From assembly GCA_900465675.1 (NCBI GenBank), contig UBJR01000008.1, forward strand, positions 248,813 to 306,919: a stretch of DNA of 58,107 nucleotides, read 5' to 3'. This stretch comes from Hyphomicrobiales bacterium. Lineage in GTDB: Bacteria > Pseudomonadota > Alphaproteobacteria > Rhizobiales > Rhizobiaceae. Positions 8,661-16,656 of this stretch are shown here, piece after piece (position 1 is the first letter of the stretch; each line of letters opens with the position of its first letter). A program made the position numbers and the translations under genes. The notes under the pieces were generated by a model. That model had not been told where the DNA came from, searched no databases, and saw nothing but the letters and a program-made list of their open reading frames with translations.

Positions 8661-10112
8661 ATGCCGGATCAGATATTTCACCCCGTTCGCACCGAGCGGG
8701 CTGCCCCGAATTTTCGCACGATCGCGCTGATCGTCGCGAGCGCAATGCTGATGGAAAACGTCGATGCCACGGTGCTGGCAACGGCGCTGCCGACCATGGC
8801 GCGCGATTTCGGCGTCGATGCGCCGTCGATGAGTATCGCGCTCACCTCCTATCTGCTGAGCCTGGCGATCTTCATCCCCGCCAGCGGCCGCATGGCCGAC
8901 CGCTTCGGCTCGCGCACCGTCTTCCGCTCGGCGATTGCCGTCTTCGTGGCCGGGTCGATCGCCTGCGCGCTGGCGCCGAATCTCTTCCTGCTGGTCGTTG
9001 CCCGCCTCATTCAGGGTGCCGGCGGCGCCATGATGATGCCGGTCGGCCGTCTGGTCTTGATGCGCAGCGTCGCCCGCAAGGACATGGTCAACGCCATGTC
9101 GTGGCTGTTGATCCCGGCGCTGATCGGCCCGATCGTCGGCCCGCCGCTCGGCGGCTTCATCGTCACCTATCTCGACTGGCGCTGGATCTTCTACATCAAC
9201 GTGCCGATCGGCATCGTCGGCTTCATCCTCGTGTCGATCTTCATCGACGAGGTGAAGGGCAAGGCGATCGGCCCCTTCGATACGGTTGGCTTCATACTGT
9301 CAGGCATCTCGCTCGGCTCGCTGCTCTTCGGCTTCGAAATGTCGAGCCGTGAAGGCGAGGCCTCGATGGCGGTATTCCTGATTGCCATCGGCCTGCTGTT
9401 CGGCATCGGCTATCTCCGCCATGCCCGCAAGCACCCGTCGCCGATCATGGATTTCTCGCTGATGAAGGTGCCGACCTTCGGCACCTCGGTCATCGCTGGT
9501 TCGCTGACGCGCATCACGCAAGGGGCGCAGCCTTTCCTGCTGCCGCTGCTCTTCCAGGTCGGTTTCGGCATGTCGGCGGCCACCGCCGGGCAGATCGTCA
9601 TCGCCACCGCGATCGGTTCGATGGCGATGAAGCCGCTGTCGGGTCCGGTCTTCCGCCGCCTCGGCTTCCGCAACAGCCTGATCATCAACGGCCTGCTCGG
9701 CACTTTGGGCTATGGCCTCTGTGCCGCCTTCAGCCCGGCATGGCCCGTCGGCGTCATGTTCGCGGTGCTGACGCTCAGCGCCTTCTTCCTGTCGTTCCAG
9801 TTCATGGCCTACAATACGATCGCCTATGACGAGATCAGCCATGAGCGCATGAGCTCGGCCACCAGCTTCTACACCACCTTCCAGCAGCTGATGCTGTCGC
9901 TCGGCATCTGCATCGGCGCGCTGGCGCTGCATGCCTCGATGACCGCGACAGGCAGCGAGCAGCCGAAACTGCACGATTTCTCCGCCGCCTTCATCGTCGT
10001 CACCATCATCTCGCTCGCCGCCACCGTCTGGAACCTGCGCTTCACGCCGAATGCCGGTTCGGAGATCAGCGGTCACCGCCGCAAGGATGCGGTGGCGAGC
10101 GCCGAGCATTGA
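8661..10112 (+). CDS. MFS transporter, DHA2/EmrB-QacA type
   Basis: A 483-aa multidrug-efflux-type permease with about 14 predicted membrane segments. The DHA2 signature is clear: LPTMARDFGV near residue 45, then SGRMADRFGSRTVF (motif A), LIQGAGGAMMMPVGRLVLMR (motif B region) and PALIGPIVGPPLGGFI (motif C). The start has GAGTGATCC upstream. A TetR-family repressor gene follows 70 nt downstream in the same orientation, the usual arrangement for a locally regulated drug exporter. Substrate cannot be read from sequence. Confidence 0.92.
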   Translation: MPDQIFHPVRTERAAPNFRTIALIVASAMLMENVDATVLATALPTMARDFGVDAPSMSIALTSYLLSLAIFIPASGRMADRFGSRTVFRSAIAVFVAGSIACALAPNLFLLVVARLIQGAGGAMMMPVGRLVLMRSVARKDMVNAMSWLLIPALIGPIVGPPLGGFIVTYLDWRWIFYINVPIGIVGFILVSIFIDEVKGKAIGPFDTVGFILSGISLGSLLFGFEMSSREGEASMAVFLIAIGLLFGIGYLRHARKHPSPIMDFSLMKVPTFGTSVIAGSLTRITQGAQPFLLPLLFQVGFGMSAATAGQIVIATAIGSMAMKPLSGPVFRRLGFRNSLIINGLLGTLGYGLCAAFSPAWPVGVMFAVLTLSAFFLSFQFMAYNTIAYDEISHERMSSATSFYTTFQQLMLSLGICIGALALHASMTATGSEQPKLHDFSAAFIVVTIISLAATVWNLRFTPNAGSEISGHRRKDAVASAEH

Positions 10113-10114
10113 AA

Positions 10115-10140
10115 GCGGCGCAGACAAGCGCCGCCTTATT
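10115..10140 (+). terminator. Probable hairpin terminator after the MFS gene
   Basis: GCGGCGC-agacaa-GCGCCGC forms a perfect 7-bp GC stem two bases after the stop codon of the MFS gene, followed by the T-containing tract CTTATT. The T-run is short, so termination may be partial and allow some read-through into the tetR gene. Confidence 0.45.
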
Positions 10141-10148
10141 GCGTATAG

Positions 10149-10165
10149 GGTGATCGAAAATCACC
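10149..10165. promoter_or_regulatory. Dyad GGTGAT-N5-ATCACC upstream of TetR gene
   Basis: Perfect 6-bp arms separated by CGAAA, lying 17 nt before the TetR start codon at 10182. The position would suit an autoregulatory operator; it may equally be a hairpin in the MFS-tetR transcript. Confidence 0.4.
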
Positions 10166-10181
10166 GCAACGCAGTCCACCC

Positions 10182-10730
10182 ATGCTCAGACACACCAAGA
10201 CCCAGATAGACGCCGGGATCGTCGACCGCGCCGCGGCGCTGTTTGCCCGGCATGACTTCGCCCATACTTCGCTGCAGCAGATCGCCGATGCGGTCGGTTA
10301 TTCCAAGGCCGGGCTGCTGCATCACTTTCCGAGCAAGCAGGCGATCTACGATGCGGTCATCGCCGCTCTGCGCACCCATATGGAAGAGCTGCTGGAGGGC
10401 GTCAAGGCGCTGCCTGCCGGCATCGAACGGGACCGTGCCGTCATTGAGGCCTCGATCGATTTCGCCTTCGAGCGCCCGGGCATTTCGGCATTCGGCAATC
10501 GCATCGCCATCAGCCCGGACCCTGCCAACGAGACGCTGAATGCGATCGGCTTCCTGATGTACGAAGCGCTGTCGATCGATCTTCAGAACCTGCAGATGGA
10601 GCGGCTGGTGCGCGTCACCAGCGCCTTTGCCGGGCTTGGCATCACCGCAGGGATCGCCGAGCAGAGCAAGCTGTCGAAGGAATGGCGCGGCCTGATCATC
10701 GACGCGGCCATGGACGCGCTCGGCCACTGA
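10182..10730 (+). CDS. TetR/AcrR family transcriptional regulator
   Basis: A 182-aa repressor. The N-terminal helix-turn-helix is canonical: IVDRAAALFARHDFAHTSL followed by QQIADAVGYSKAGLLHHFPS (residues about 12-52). The remaining residues form a helical ligand-binding domain with no assigned subfamily. It lies 70 nt after the MFS exporter, separated by two short dyads, and most likely controls that exporter and itself. A dyad (10149-10165) precedes its start codon. Confidence 0.9.
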   Translation: MLRHTKTQIDAGIVDRAAALFARHDFAHTSLQQIADAVGYSKAGLLHHFPSKQAIYDAVIAALRTHMEELLEGVKALPAGIERDRAVIEASIDFAFERPGISAFGNRIAISPDPANETLNAIGFLMYEALSIDLQNLQMERLVRVTSAFAGLGITAGIAEQSKLSKEWRGLIIDAAMDALGH

Positions 10731-10735
10731 AAAGA

Positions 10736-10768
10736 CCCGGGCCGCAGAGCGACCCGGGCAGATTTTGT
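10736..10768. terminator. Weak hairpin between convergent genes
   Basis: CCCGGG-N11-CCCGGG followed by GATTTTGTT lies between the end of the TetR gene and the end of the convergent lipoprotein gene. The stem is only 6 bp, so it is a weak candidate terminator for the + strand gene. Confidence 0.35.
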
Positions 10769-10784
10769 TCTTGAAGAGCGGGCT

Positions 10785-11096
10785 TTACCAGCGCGAGCGC
10801 GGCCGATGCCGGTGGTCCCAATCCTTGCGGTCGTCTTTGGCCGCCTGCGAGATCGCGTAGGCGCCAACCGCACCGGCGGCAACGCCCACCGCCACGGCCG
10901 CCGCCGCTTCATCCGATTTTCGCTGGTTCTCGGCATAGACGTTTCGCGTGCAGCGTTCGTGCTGCCACGATCCCGGCTGCATGCCGCTATCGGCGCAGGT
11001 CACATAGGCGCTGTCCATCGATTGCCGGGGCGATTGGCATCCGGAGATCAGGAGCGTGGCGGCAAGCGTCAGTATCACGGTCGTCTTCATCTGCAT
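10785..11096 (-). CDS. Small lipoprotein, unknown function (103 aa)
   Basis: A type II signal peptide is evident: MQMKTTVILTLAATLLISGC, with lipobox LISGC and the lipidated Cys at residue 20. The mature part has two more Cys (VTCADSG, ERCTRN) that could form a disulfide, a Gly/Ala-rich hydrophobic segment (AVAVGVAAGAVGAYA) and a basic Asp/His/Arg tail. AAAGGACC precedes the ATG at 11096; a second ATG at 11090 is possible. An outer-membrane or periplasmic location is expected. No specific family is recognised. Confidence 0.75.
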   Translation of the reverse strand: MQMKTTVILTLAATLLISGCQSPRQSMDSAYVTCADSGMQPGSWQHERCTRNVYAENQRKSDEAAAAVAVGVAAGAVGAYAISQAAKDDRKDWDHRHRPRSRW

Positions 11097-11175
11097 TTAG
11101 GGTCCTTTCGGGCATGCGCCATCGGCTGCGCAACATGCGCATTGATGGCGTCGGGTGCGTGGGGAGTTTGGAGGG

Positions 11176-11799
11176 CTAGAGGAGGCGCGGGATGATGTAG
11201 ATCGCTTCGAATACCTCGTAGATCGCCCCAACCAGCAGGGCGGCGATGACGGCGGCATAGATCCGCACCGTCGAGACGACGCCCGCTTTATAGGCTTCCC
11301 AGTTGGAGCTCAGGCGATAGCGGTCGAACCGCAGAAACGTGCGGCCATGCACATATGCGGCAAAGCCGGCGAGCACATAGGCCTGCCCCTCGATGAAGAG
11401 CGTCAGCGCATGCGGGATCAGCATCGCCGGATGCGGACCGACGGGCGCAAACATGATGCCCCAAAGAATGCCGCGCTGAAGCACCGCCAGAATGCCGATG
11501 AACGGAATGATCAGCGACGGCACGGTGGTCATGAACACCGCCACCGCAAGGTTGACCGCGAATGTCAGCCCGATGGCGAGCACGATATTCCTGCTGGCAT
11601 AAGCATCCGCAACCGATCTCAGAATGCCGGGCTTCAGATAGGCCTGGTCGATATCCGGTTTGAAATAGCCCTGCAGTTCAGGCGCCAGCAGCGTCAGCGC
11701 CATGGCGAGTACAAAAAGCCCGTAGAAGGCGGCATTGAGCAGGAAATAGGCCCGCCGGTGTCGCCGGATGATCGATATGGGTTCGCTGAGAAGTTTCAT
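11176..11799 (-). CDS. SpoIIM-like (stage II sporulation protein M family) membrane protein
   Basis: A 207-aa multi-pass protein with about six hydrophobic segments. The order, with a long soluble loop (residues about 40-75) and a later PHALTLFIEGQAYVLAG segment that resembles the conserved PHG-x-E region of the SpoIIM/DUF95 family, supports the assignment. In non-sporulating bacteria these proteins are of unknown function and often sit beside DUF58/RDD genes, which are absent here. The ATG at 11799 is chosen over 11901 because the extension is basic and unconserved in character. A perfect 14-bp inverted repeat lies 39 nt upstream. Confidence 0.65.
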   Translation of the reverse strand: MKLLSEPISIIRRHRRAYFLLNAAFYGLFVLAMALTLLAPELQGYFKPDIDQAYLKPGILRSVADAYASRNIVLAIGLTFAVNLAVAVFMTTVPSLIIPFIGILAVLQRGILWGIMFAPVGPHPAMLIPHALTLFIEGQAYVLAGFAAYVHGRTFLRFDRYRLSSNWEAYKAGVVSTVRIYAAVIAALLVGAIYEVFEAIYIIPRLL

Positions 11800-11837
11800 G
11801 ATGGGTCCAGAAATGTGTGAGGTCAAAGGCTCGCCGT

Positions 11838-11870
11838 CACCAGATCGATGCACGCGGCATCGATCTGGTG
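11838..11870. promoter_or_regulatory. Perfect 14-bp inverted repeat in leader of SpoIIM-like gene
   Basis: Arms CACCAGATCGATGC and GCATCGATCTGGTG are perfect complements, separated by ACGCG. It lies 39-71 nt upstream of the ATG at 11799. There is no long T-run on either side, so it is not a standard terminator; it could be an operator or an RNA stem in the 5' leader. Confidence 0.6.
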
Positions 11871-12042
11871 TTTCAAACCGAATCGGTAGATATTCGACCA
11901 TTGTGGTCTAGTTTTGGAAAAGCTCATTGTCAACCGCAGCCTGAATGCCGCGGGCGGGGTGTGGCTGCTAAGCCGGAAGCGGTAAAAGCCGGGCGCAATC
12001 CGCGCCCGGTTCTCTCCTTCGCTATTCGCTTGCGCCTTGCTC

Positions 12043-12237
12043 TTAATCGCAGCCCGAGCGCCGCCCATGCGGGCCGATGCCGATATCGCGGAGCAGGTGG
12101 CTGTCGAGGGCCTCGAAGGGCGTCAGACCGGCATCGGCGAATTGCCGGGCCTTGCTCCTGGTCTTCGGCCAGACGGGGTGGTGCAGGATCATCCGCAGCA
12201 GCCGCTTCGGCCGCAGCTTCTTGCGCAGCGTCGTCAT
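12043..12237 (-). CDS. DUF1127-like small basic protein (64 aa)
   Basis: A short Arg/Lys-rich protein beginning MTTLRKKLRPKRLLRM. Near the C-terminus it has LDSHLLRDIGI, which matches the core of DUF1127 (YjiS-like) proteins, L-x-D/S-x-L-L-x-D-I-G. A perfect AAGGAGG lies eight bases before the ATG at 12237, and only 13 nt separate it from the stop of the homocysteine methyltransferase gene, so the two are one transcript. Alphaproteobacterial DUF1127 peptides have been linked to RNA or phosphate/stress adaptation, but the role here is unknown. Confidence 0.75.
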   Translation of the reverse strand: MTTLRKKLRPKRLLRMILHHPVWPKTRSKARQFADAGLTPFEALDSHLLRDIGIGPHGRRSGCD

Positions 12238-12250
12238 CGCGTTACCCTCC

Positions 12251-13204
12251 TTACGCACTCATTGCCTGCGGCAGGCAGGCCTCGCAGATCGCCGCGACAT
12301 GCCGGTGATCGGTGCCGCAGCAGCCGCCGAGCACCTTCAGCTGCGGCATGGCAGACAGGAGCAGCCGGTAGCGCCGCCCCAGATCGGCGGGGTCGCCGGC
12401 ATCCAGCGTCTCGCTGCCATCGAGTTCCGCGTGGCTCATGGTGGAGGCATTGGCGCGGATGCCGCCGATCCGCTTCGCCCAGGCGCTGCCGGGATCGAGC
12501 GCCGCCTCGAAATGCAGGGGATGGGCGCAGTTGATCATGTAATAGGCCGGCACCCCATCGGTTGCCGCATCGGCCGTTTCGATCGCCTCCTGAATGCTCT
12601 TTCCGGTCACCAGCCGCCCGTCGGTCTCGACGGTGAAGGAGATCGCAGACGGCATCCCGTGTGCCTTGGCGGCCCGGATGATGCCGATCGCCTCGTCGAT
12701 ATTGGTCAGCGTGAACGCGCTCACCATGTCGGCCTCGGTTCCGGCGAAGGCAGAGATCTGCTCGCTGTGATAATCCTCCGCTTCGGCGGCGCTCATTGCG
12801 CCGGCCTTGTAGCCGTCACCGCGCGGGCCGATCGAGCCGCTGAGCACGACAGGCAGGTTCGGCCGCTGGTAATCCTTCCGCAATGCAACGACCAGAGCCA
12901 TTGCCGCCTCGTTGGCGGCTTTCAGCCCGGCGCTGGAATAGCCGAGCTTCCCACCCCAGTCGCGATTGGCACGCCATGTCGCGCTGTCGAGCACGAACCC
13001 GGTGCCATGGCGCCGGGCAAGATCGAGATAGCGCCTGTAATAGTGGCGCAGCTTGCTGCGGCCGGCTTCCGTCTCCAGGAGCACGAAGGCTGCAAAATGC
13101 GGCAGCTCCACACCCTCGTGGAAGATCAGCGTCGTCTCCAGCCCGCCGTCGGTAATGTAGGCACCGCCGCCAAGCTGCGGCAGTTTCCGTCTGTATTGTG
13201 CCAT
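12251..13204 (-). CDS. Homocysteine S-methyltransferase family protein
   Basis: A 317-aa Zn-dependent methyltransferase that would move a methyl group from a donor such as S-methylmethionine to homocysteine or a related thiol. The fold start ITDGGLETTLIFHEG and the SGSIGPRGDGY motif are clear. Zn ligands are visible as Cys in YYMINCAHP and the paired Cys in LGGCCGTDHRH near the C-terminus. The ATG at 13204 has a GGGGTGGG tract upstream. It is co-transcribed with the DUF1127-like gene and divergent from a TetR gene at 13430, which could regulate it. Confidence 0.92.
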   Translation of the reverse strand: MAQYRRKLPQLGGGAYITDGGLETTLIFHEGVELPHFAAFVLLETEAGRSKLRHYYRRYLDLARRHGTGFVLDSATWRANRDWGGKLGYSSAGLKAANEAAMALVVALRKDYQRPNLPVVLSGSIGPRGDGYKAGAMSAAEAEDYHSEQISAFAGTEADMVSAFTLTNIDEAIGIIRAAKAHGMPSAISFTVETDGRLVTGKSIQEAIETADAATDGVPAYYMINCAHPLHFEAALDPGSAWAKRIGGIRANASTMSHAELDGSETLDAGDPADLGRRYRLLLSAMPQLKVLGGCCGTDHRHVAAICEACLPQAMSA

Positions 13205-13404
13205 TGAAAAACCCACCCCTACACAGCCCGGCGCCACCTGATCTGGTGTCCGGCCGATAGATTTCTCGCGCTTAATCGCATGCGAAACTAGACGACTTGC
13301 GGTATACTTCCTGCGGGCCGGGAATATTGCCTATTGAAATCATGATCTTGCTTGCGTTTTTGAAGGCGCGGCCGCAGCCCCGAGATGGCTTCGGCAACTG
13401 AAAA

Positions 13405-13421
13405 CTGTACCGGCGGTACAG
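13405..13421. promoter_or_regulatory. TetR-type operator, CTGTACCG-G-CGGTACAG
   Basis: A perfect 17-bp dyad with 8-bp arms ends next to the Shine-Dalgarno (AGGAGGG) of the TetR gene whose ATG is at 13430. Size and symmetry are typical of TetR-family operators (TGTACC...GGTACA), and the position predicts autorepression by blocking transcription start or elongation. Confidence 0.75.
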
Positions 13422-13429
13422 GAGGGAGC

Positions 13430-14062
13430 ATGAAAAAGGGCGCCGAAACACGCACGCGCATTCTCGATGTCGCTGAAGCCGCCGTGCTGCAGAAGGGTTT
13501 CGGCGGCACCTCGATCGAGGAGCTGATCGCCGAGACCGGCATCACCAAGAGCGGTTTCTTCTACCATTTCCGCGACAAGAACGAGCTCGCGAAGGCGCTG
13601 CTCAACCGCTACATCGAAAACGACGAGCGCATCTATGACGAGATTTTCAGCCGCGCCCGCGAGCTGACCGACGATCCGCTGCAGTCCTTCCTGCTCGGCC
13701 TGAAGCTTCTCTCCGAACTGCTGGCCGATCTGCCGAACGGTCATCCCGGCTGTCTGGTCGCCACCGTCTGCTACTACGAGCGCATCTTCGACCGCGAGAT
13801 ACAGGAGACCAACCGCAACGCCGTGCTCGCCTGGCGCCGCCGCTTCGGCCAGATGTTTGCAGAGATCATGGCGGTCTATACGCCCCGCGAACCACTGGAG
13901 GTCGACCAGCTGGCCGACATGGTCTCCACCGTGCTCGAAGGCGGCATCGTGCTGTCCAAGGCGCTGAAGGAGCCGAACAGCCTCGCCGAACAGATCCTCG
14001 TGCTGCGCTCCTTCGTCAAGCTGCTGTTCCAGCCGCAGGCAGGCGCTACCTACCGGCAGTGA
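13430..14062 (+). CDS. TetR/AcrR family transcriptional regulator
   Basis: A 210-aa repressor. The HTH domain is typical: TRTRILDVAEAAVLQKGFGG then SIEELIAETGITKSGFFYHF (residues about 6-50). The C-terminal region includes HPGCLVATVCYYERIF, a pattern of the TetR_C type where one or more Cys may sense reactive compounds. AGGAGGGAGC precedes the ATG at 13430. Its own operator-like dyad lies at 13405-13421. Candidate targets are itself, the divergent homocysteine methyltransferase and the EamA exporter 56 nt downstream. Confidence 0.92.
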   Translation: MKKGAETRTRILDVAEAAVLQKGFGGTSIEELIAETGITKSGFFYHFRDKNELAKALLNRYIENDERIYDEIFSRARELTDDPLQSFLLGLKLLSELLADLPNGHPGCLVATVCYYERIFDREIQETNRNAVLAWRRRFGQMFAEIMAVYTPREPLEVDQLADMVSTVLEGGIVLSKALKEPNSLAEQILVLRSFVKLLFQPQAGATYRQ

Positions 14063-14118
14063 TGCTGCAGGCAAGCCGTCTCCCAGTCCATTGACAGCGC
14101 ACCGGGCGCACGCCAAGG

Positions 14119-15063
14119 ATGAGCTCTCTCCCGGAGCTATTGATGCTGATTTCCGAAGCCCTTGCCCTTGGTTCCGCGACGTGTATCGCGCTGAGCTCGA
14201 TGTTCATCAACGAGCTGAACGGCCGGGTGCCGCTGATGCAGCTCGCCCGCTGGCAGCTGACCGCAGCGTTCCTGATGACGGCAACAGCAGCCACGGTCGC
14301 CGGTGGCTGGGCGACGCTGGGCGGCTGGCAGTTCATGGCGCTTACCGCATCCGGCGTTTTCGGCATCGCGATTGCCAGCACCACCTATTTCGCGGCCATC
14401 TATACCGCCGGTCCACGGGTGACGGCGCTGCTGTTTTCGCTGACCTCGCCCTTTGCGCTCGCCATGGGATATGTCGCGCTCGGCGAAACGATCAGCCTGC
14501 TGCAGGCAACGGGCGTCGTGCTTATCCTGACCGGCATCTTGATCGCCATCGCCGCGCGCCGCCGCCGACCGCCGCCGATGATTCCGCTGGCCGATGGTGA
14601 GCCGATCGAGGCTCCAGCACCGCAGGAGCGCACGTCACTGACAGGCATCGTGCTGGGTGTCGTCACTGCCTTCGGCCAGGCGCTCGGCAGTCTTTTCGCT
14701 CGTCCGGCCATGGCAGCCGGCGTCGAGCCCTTTGCGGCAATGGCCGTGCGCGCAGGCATCGCCGTCATCTTCTTCTGGGCGTTGCTCGCCCTGCCGGTCA
14801 TCCGCCGCCAGTCCGGCGCGCTGCGCAGGAAGGATGTGTCCCTCGCTGTTGTTTCCGCCTTCTTCGGCACCGCGCTCGGCATGTCGCTGCTGCTCGCAGC
14901 CCTGAAGACCGGCAGCGTCGGTATCGTCTCGACGCTGTCGTCGATGACGCCGATCGTCATCCTGCCGATGGTGTGGCTCCGAAGCGGAAAGATGCCGCAT
15001 GCCTATGCCTGGGCGGGGGCCGCGCTGGCGATCGCCGGGACGGCGCTCGTCAGCCTCGGATAG
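14119..15063 (+). CDS. EamA/DMT family transporter
   Basis: A 314-aa drug/metabolite exporter with ten predicted TM helices in two EamA repeats (residues about 10-140 and 175-310). The loop RRRRPPPMIPLADGEPIEAP between them is cytoplasmic and variable. Typical features are ALSSMFINELNGRVPLMQL near the N-terminus and TLSSMTPIVILPMVWL in the last repeat. An alternative ATG at 14143 has a better Shine-Dalgarno (CCGGAG). It follows the TetR gene by 56 nt and may be under its control. Its end abuts the convergent secreted-protein gene with no gap. Confidence 0.9.
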   Translation: MSSLPELLMLISEALALGSATCIALSSMFINELNGRVPLMQLARWQLTAAFLMTATAATVAGGWATLGGWQFMALTASGVFGIAIASTTYFAAIYTAGPRVTALLFSLTSPFALAMGYVALGETISLLQATGVVLILTGILIAIAARRRRPPPMIPLADGEPIEAPAPQERTSLTGIVLGVVTAFGQALGSLFARPAMAAGVEPFAAMAVRAGIAVIFFWALLALPVIRRQSGALRRKDVSLAVVSAFFGTALGMSLLLAALKTGSVGIVSTLSSMTPIVILPMVWLRSGKMPHAYAWAGAALAIAGTALVSLG

Positions 15064-15642
15064 TCACGAATCCGGTATCAGCGGATCCTCCACCAGATAG
15101 AATTCCGCCACCGGCGTCACATCGGTGACGAAGAAGCCGAAACTGGTCGCAACGCCGGGGTCGGAATGGCCGTCATCGAAGCGCAGCCGGTCGAAGCTTT
15201 CGAACTGGTTCTGGAAATGCGCGTAGCGGTCGGAGGAGAAGAAATCCGGATTGGGATTGGTCTGGCCGAAGGACAGGCCGTCGTAGAAATCGCTCGGCTT
15301 GCCGCGGATCTCCTCGAGTTCGAATTCGAAGCCGATCCAGGCAAGCTTGCTCTGGTTCACCGCCGAGATCTTCATGTGGAACGAGTTCTGCCGCAGCGTA
15401 TCGAGACTGGCGGCATTGGCGGCGCGGATCACCAGCGTCACCGGCTCGGTCGATGTGAGCGCCTCGGTGATCTCGATCGGATCGGCGCTCGTGCCCTTTC
15501 CTTTGATCGACAGGATCCGGAAGCCGCCGAGCTCGTCGGAAAAGGAGAAGTCGCCGGCATACCAGCGGCCGTCGTCGGCCGGACCGGCGCTGACGAGCGC
15601 CAGTGAAAGCAGCGCAGCCAGGATCCGCCAGTGACGCCCCAT
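15064..15642 (-). CDS. Secreted protein, unknown function (192 aa)
   Basis: A signal peptide is evident (MGRHWRILAALLSLALVSAG), followed by ADDGRWYAGDFSFSDELGGF. The rest is beta-rich with many aromatic residues (WIGFEFELEEIRGKPSDFYD; RYAHFQNQFESFDRLRFDD), consistent with a periplasmic beta-sandwich. AGGAGAG precedes the ATG at 15642; the longer reading to 15972 overlaps the divergent TauE gene and is not credible. No family is recognised. It converges on the EamA gene with adjacent stop codons. Confidence 0.72.
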   Translation of the reverse strand: MGRHWRILAALLSLALVSAGPADDGRWYAGDFSFSDELGGFRILSIKGKGTSADPIEITEALTSTEPVTLVIRAANAASLDTLRQNSFHMKISAVNQSKLAWIGFEFELEEIRGKPSDFYDGLSFGQTNPNPDFFSSDRYAHFQNQFESFDRLRFDDGHSDPGVATSFGFFVTDVTPVAEFYLVEDPLIPDS

Positions 15643-15780
15643 CGCTCTCTCCTGCGCTGAGTATCGCATTGACGCGGCAAATCTCAAAATCATCGTCGGG
15701 GCGAACCGCCTGGCGTCAAGGACGGCTTGGCGCCGGAGCCGGAGGCGGCTAGCAAGGGCAGGGGGATGGGGGAGCCGCCG

Positions 15781-16542
15781 ATGAGCCTGGAAATCGCAAT
15801 TCTGTTGTTTGCCGCAGGCATTGCCGGCGGCGTCATCAATGCGCTGGCGGGTGGCGCCACACTCTTGACCTTTCCGGCAATGCTGGCCTCGGGCCTGCCA
15901 CCGATCACCGCCAACGCCTCGAATGCGGTGGCCATCGTCCCTGGCCATCTGTTGGCCGTGCTTGCCGATCACCGGAAGCTGCAGCCGTTCGATCTCAAGC
16001 TCGGCCTCTCGGTTCTGGTCTGCCTCATCGGCGGCATCCTTGGCGCGCTGCTGCTGCTGGCGCTGCCGGAGCGGCTCTTCGTGCTGCCGGTGCCCGCGCT
16101 GATCGGCGCCGCCACGCTGCTTTTCCTGTTTTCACCGCGCATCGCGGCCTGGGCTGAAAGGCGCCGCGGCGGCAGCAAGCCATCACAACTCGCAAGCTCC
16201 ACGGTGCTGGCATTCGCGTCGATCTACGGCGGCTTCTTCGGCGCCGGTCTCGGCGTCATCCTGACGGCTGTTCTGGCCATCGGCGACCCCAACGATATCC
16301 GCCGCGTCAAGGCGCTGAAGAACCTGCTCGCCACCGCCGTCAGCATCGCCGCCGTGACGATCTTCATCCTGCAGGGCGCCGTCCGCTGGCCACAGACGCT
16401 GACGATGCTCTTTGGCGCGTTGTTAGGCGGCTATCTCGGCGGCTATTTGGTCCGTATCTTGCCGGGATCCGTTGTCCGGTGGTTCGTGATCGTCACCGGC
16501 GCCGTCATGACGGTGGTCTACGCCATGAAATACTGGATGTAA
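15781..16542 (+). CDS. TauE/SafE family sulfite exporter-like permease
   Basis: A 253-aa membrane protein with about eight TM helices in two repeats. The N-terminal repeat has AGIAGGVINALAGGATLLTFPAML, and the second has FASIYGGFFGAGLGVIL, the paired Gly-rich motifs of this family. The ATG at 15781 follows a purine-rich GGGGGAG. Family members export sulfite, sulfoacetate or other organic anions, but substrate cannot be told here. It is divergent from the secreted protein gene at 15642. Confidence 0.92.
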   Translation: MSLEIAILLFAAGIAGGVINALAGGATLLTFPAMLASGLPPITANASNAVAIVPGHLLAVLADHRKLQPFDLKLGLSVLVCLIGGILGALLLLALPERLFVLPVPALIGAATLLFLFSPRIAAWAERRRGGSKPSQLASSTVLAFASIYGGFFGAGLGVILTAVLAIGDPNDIRRVKALKNLLATAVSIAAVTIFILQGAVRWPQTLTMLFGALLGGYLGGYLVRILPGSVVRWFVIVTGAVMTVVYAMKYWM

Positions 16543-16585
16543 GCGGCTGGCTCATCGCCGTAAATACCGCTCCATTTACGCCCGT

Positions 16586-16596
16586 GTTACTGTAAC
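16586..16596. promoter_or_regulatory. Short dyad GTTAC-T-GTAAC before the DUF1254/DUF1214 pair
   Basis: An 11-bp perfect palindrome about 60 nt upstream of the ATG at 16657. It resembles the TGTTAC/GTAACA motif near the Rrf2 gene at 23111, but no proven link exists. It could be an operator for the DUF1254 operon. Confidence 0.3.
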
Positions 16597-16656
16597 GTAC
16601 TTACCGCCGCACCGGCTTTGCGGAAGGGTGCATTTCCACCATTCAGGAGATGCGCG

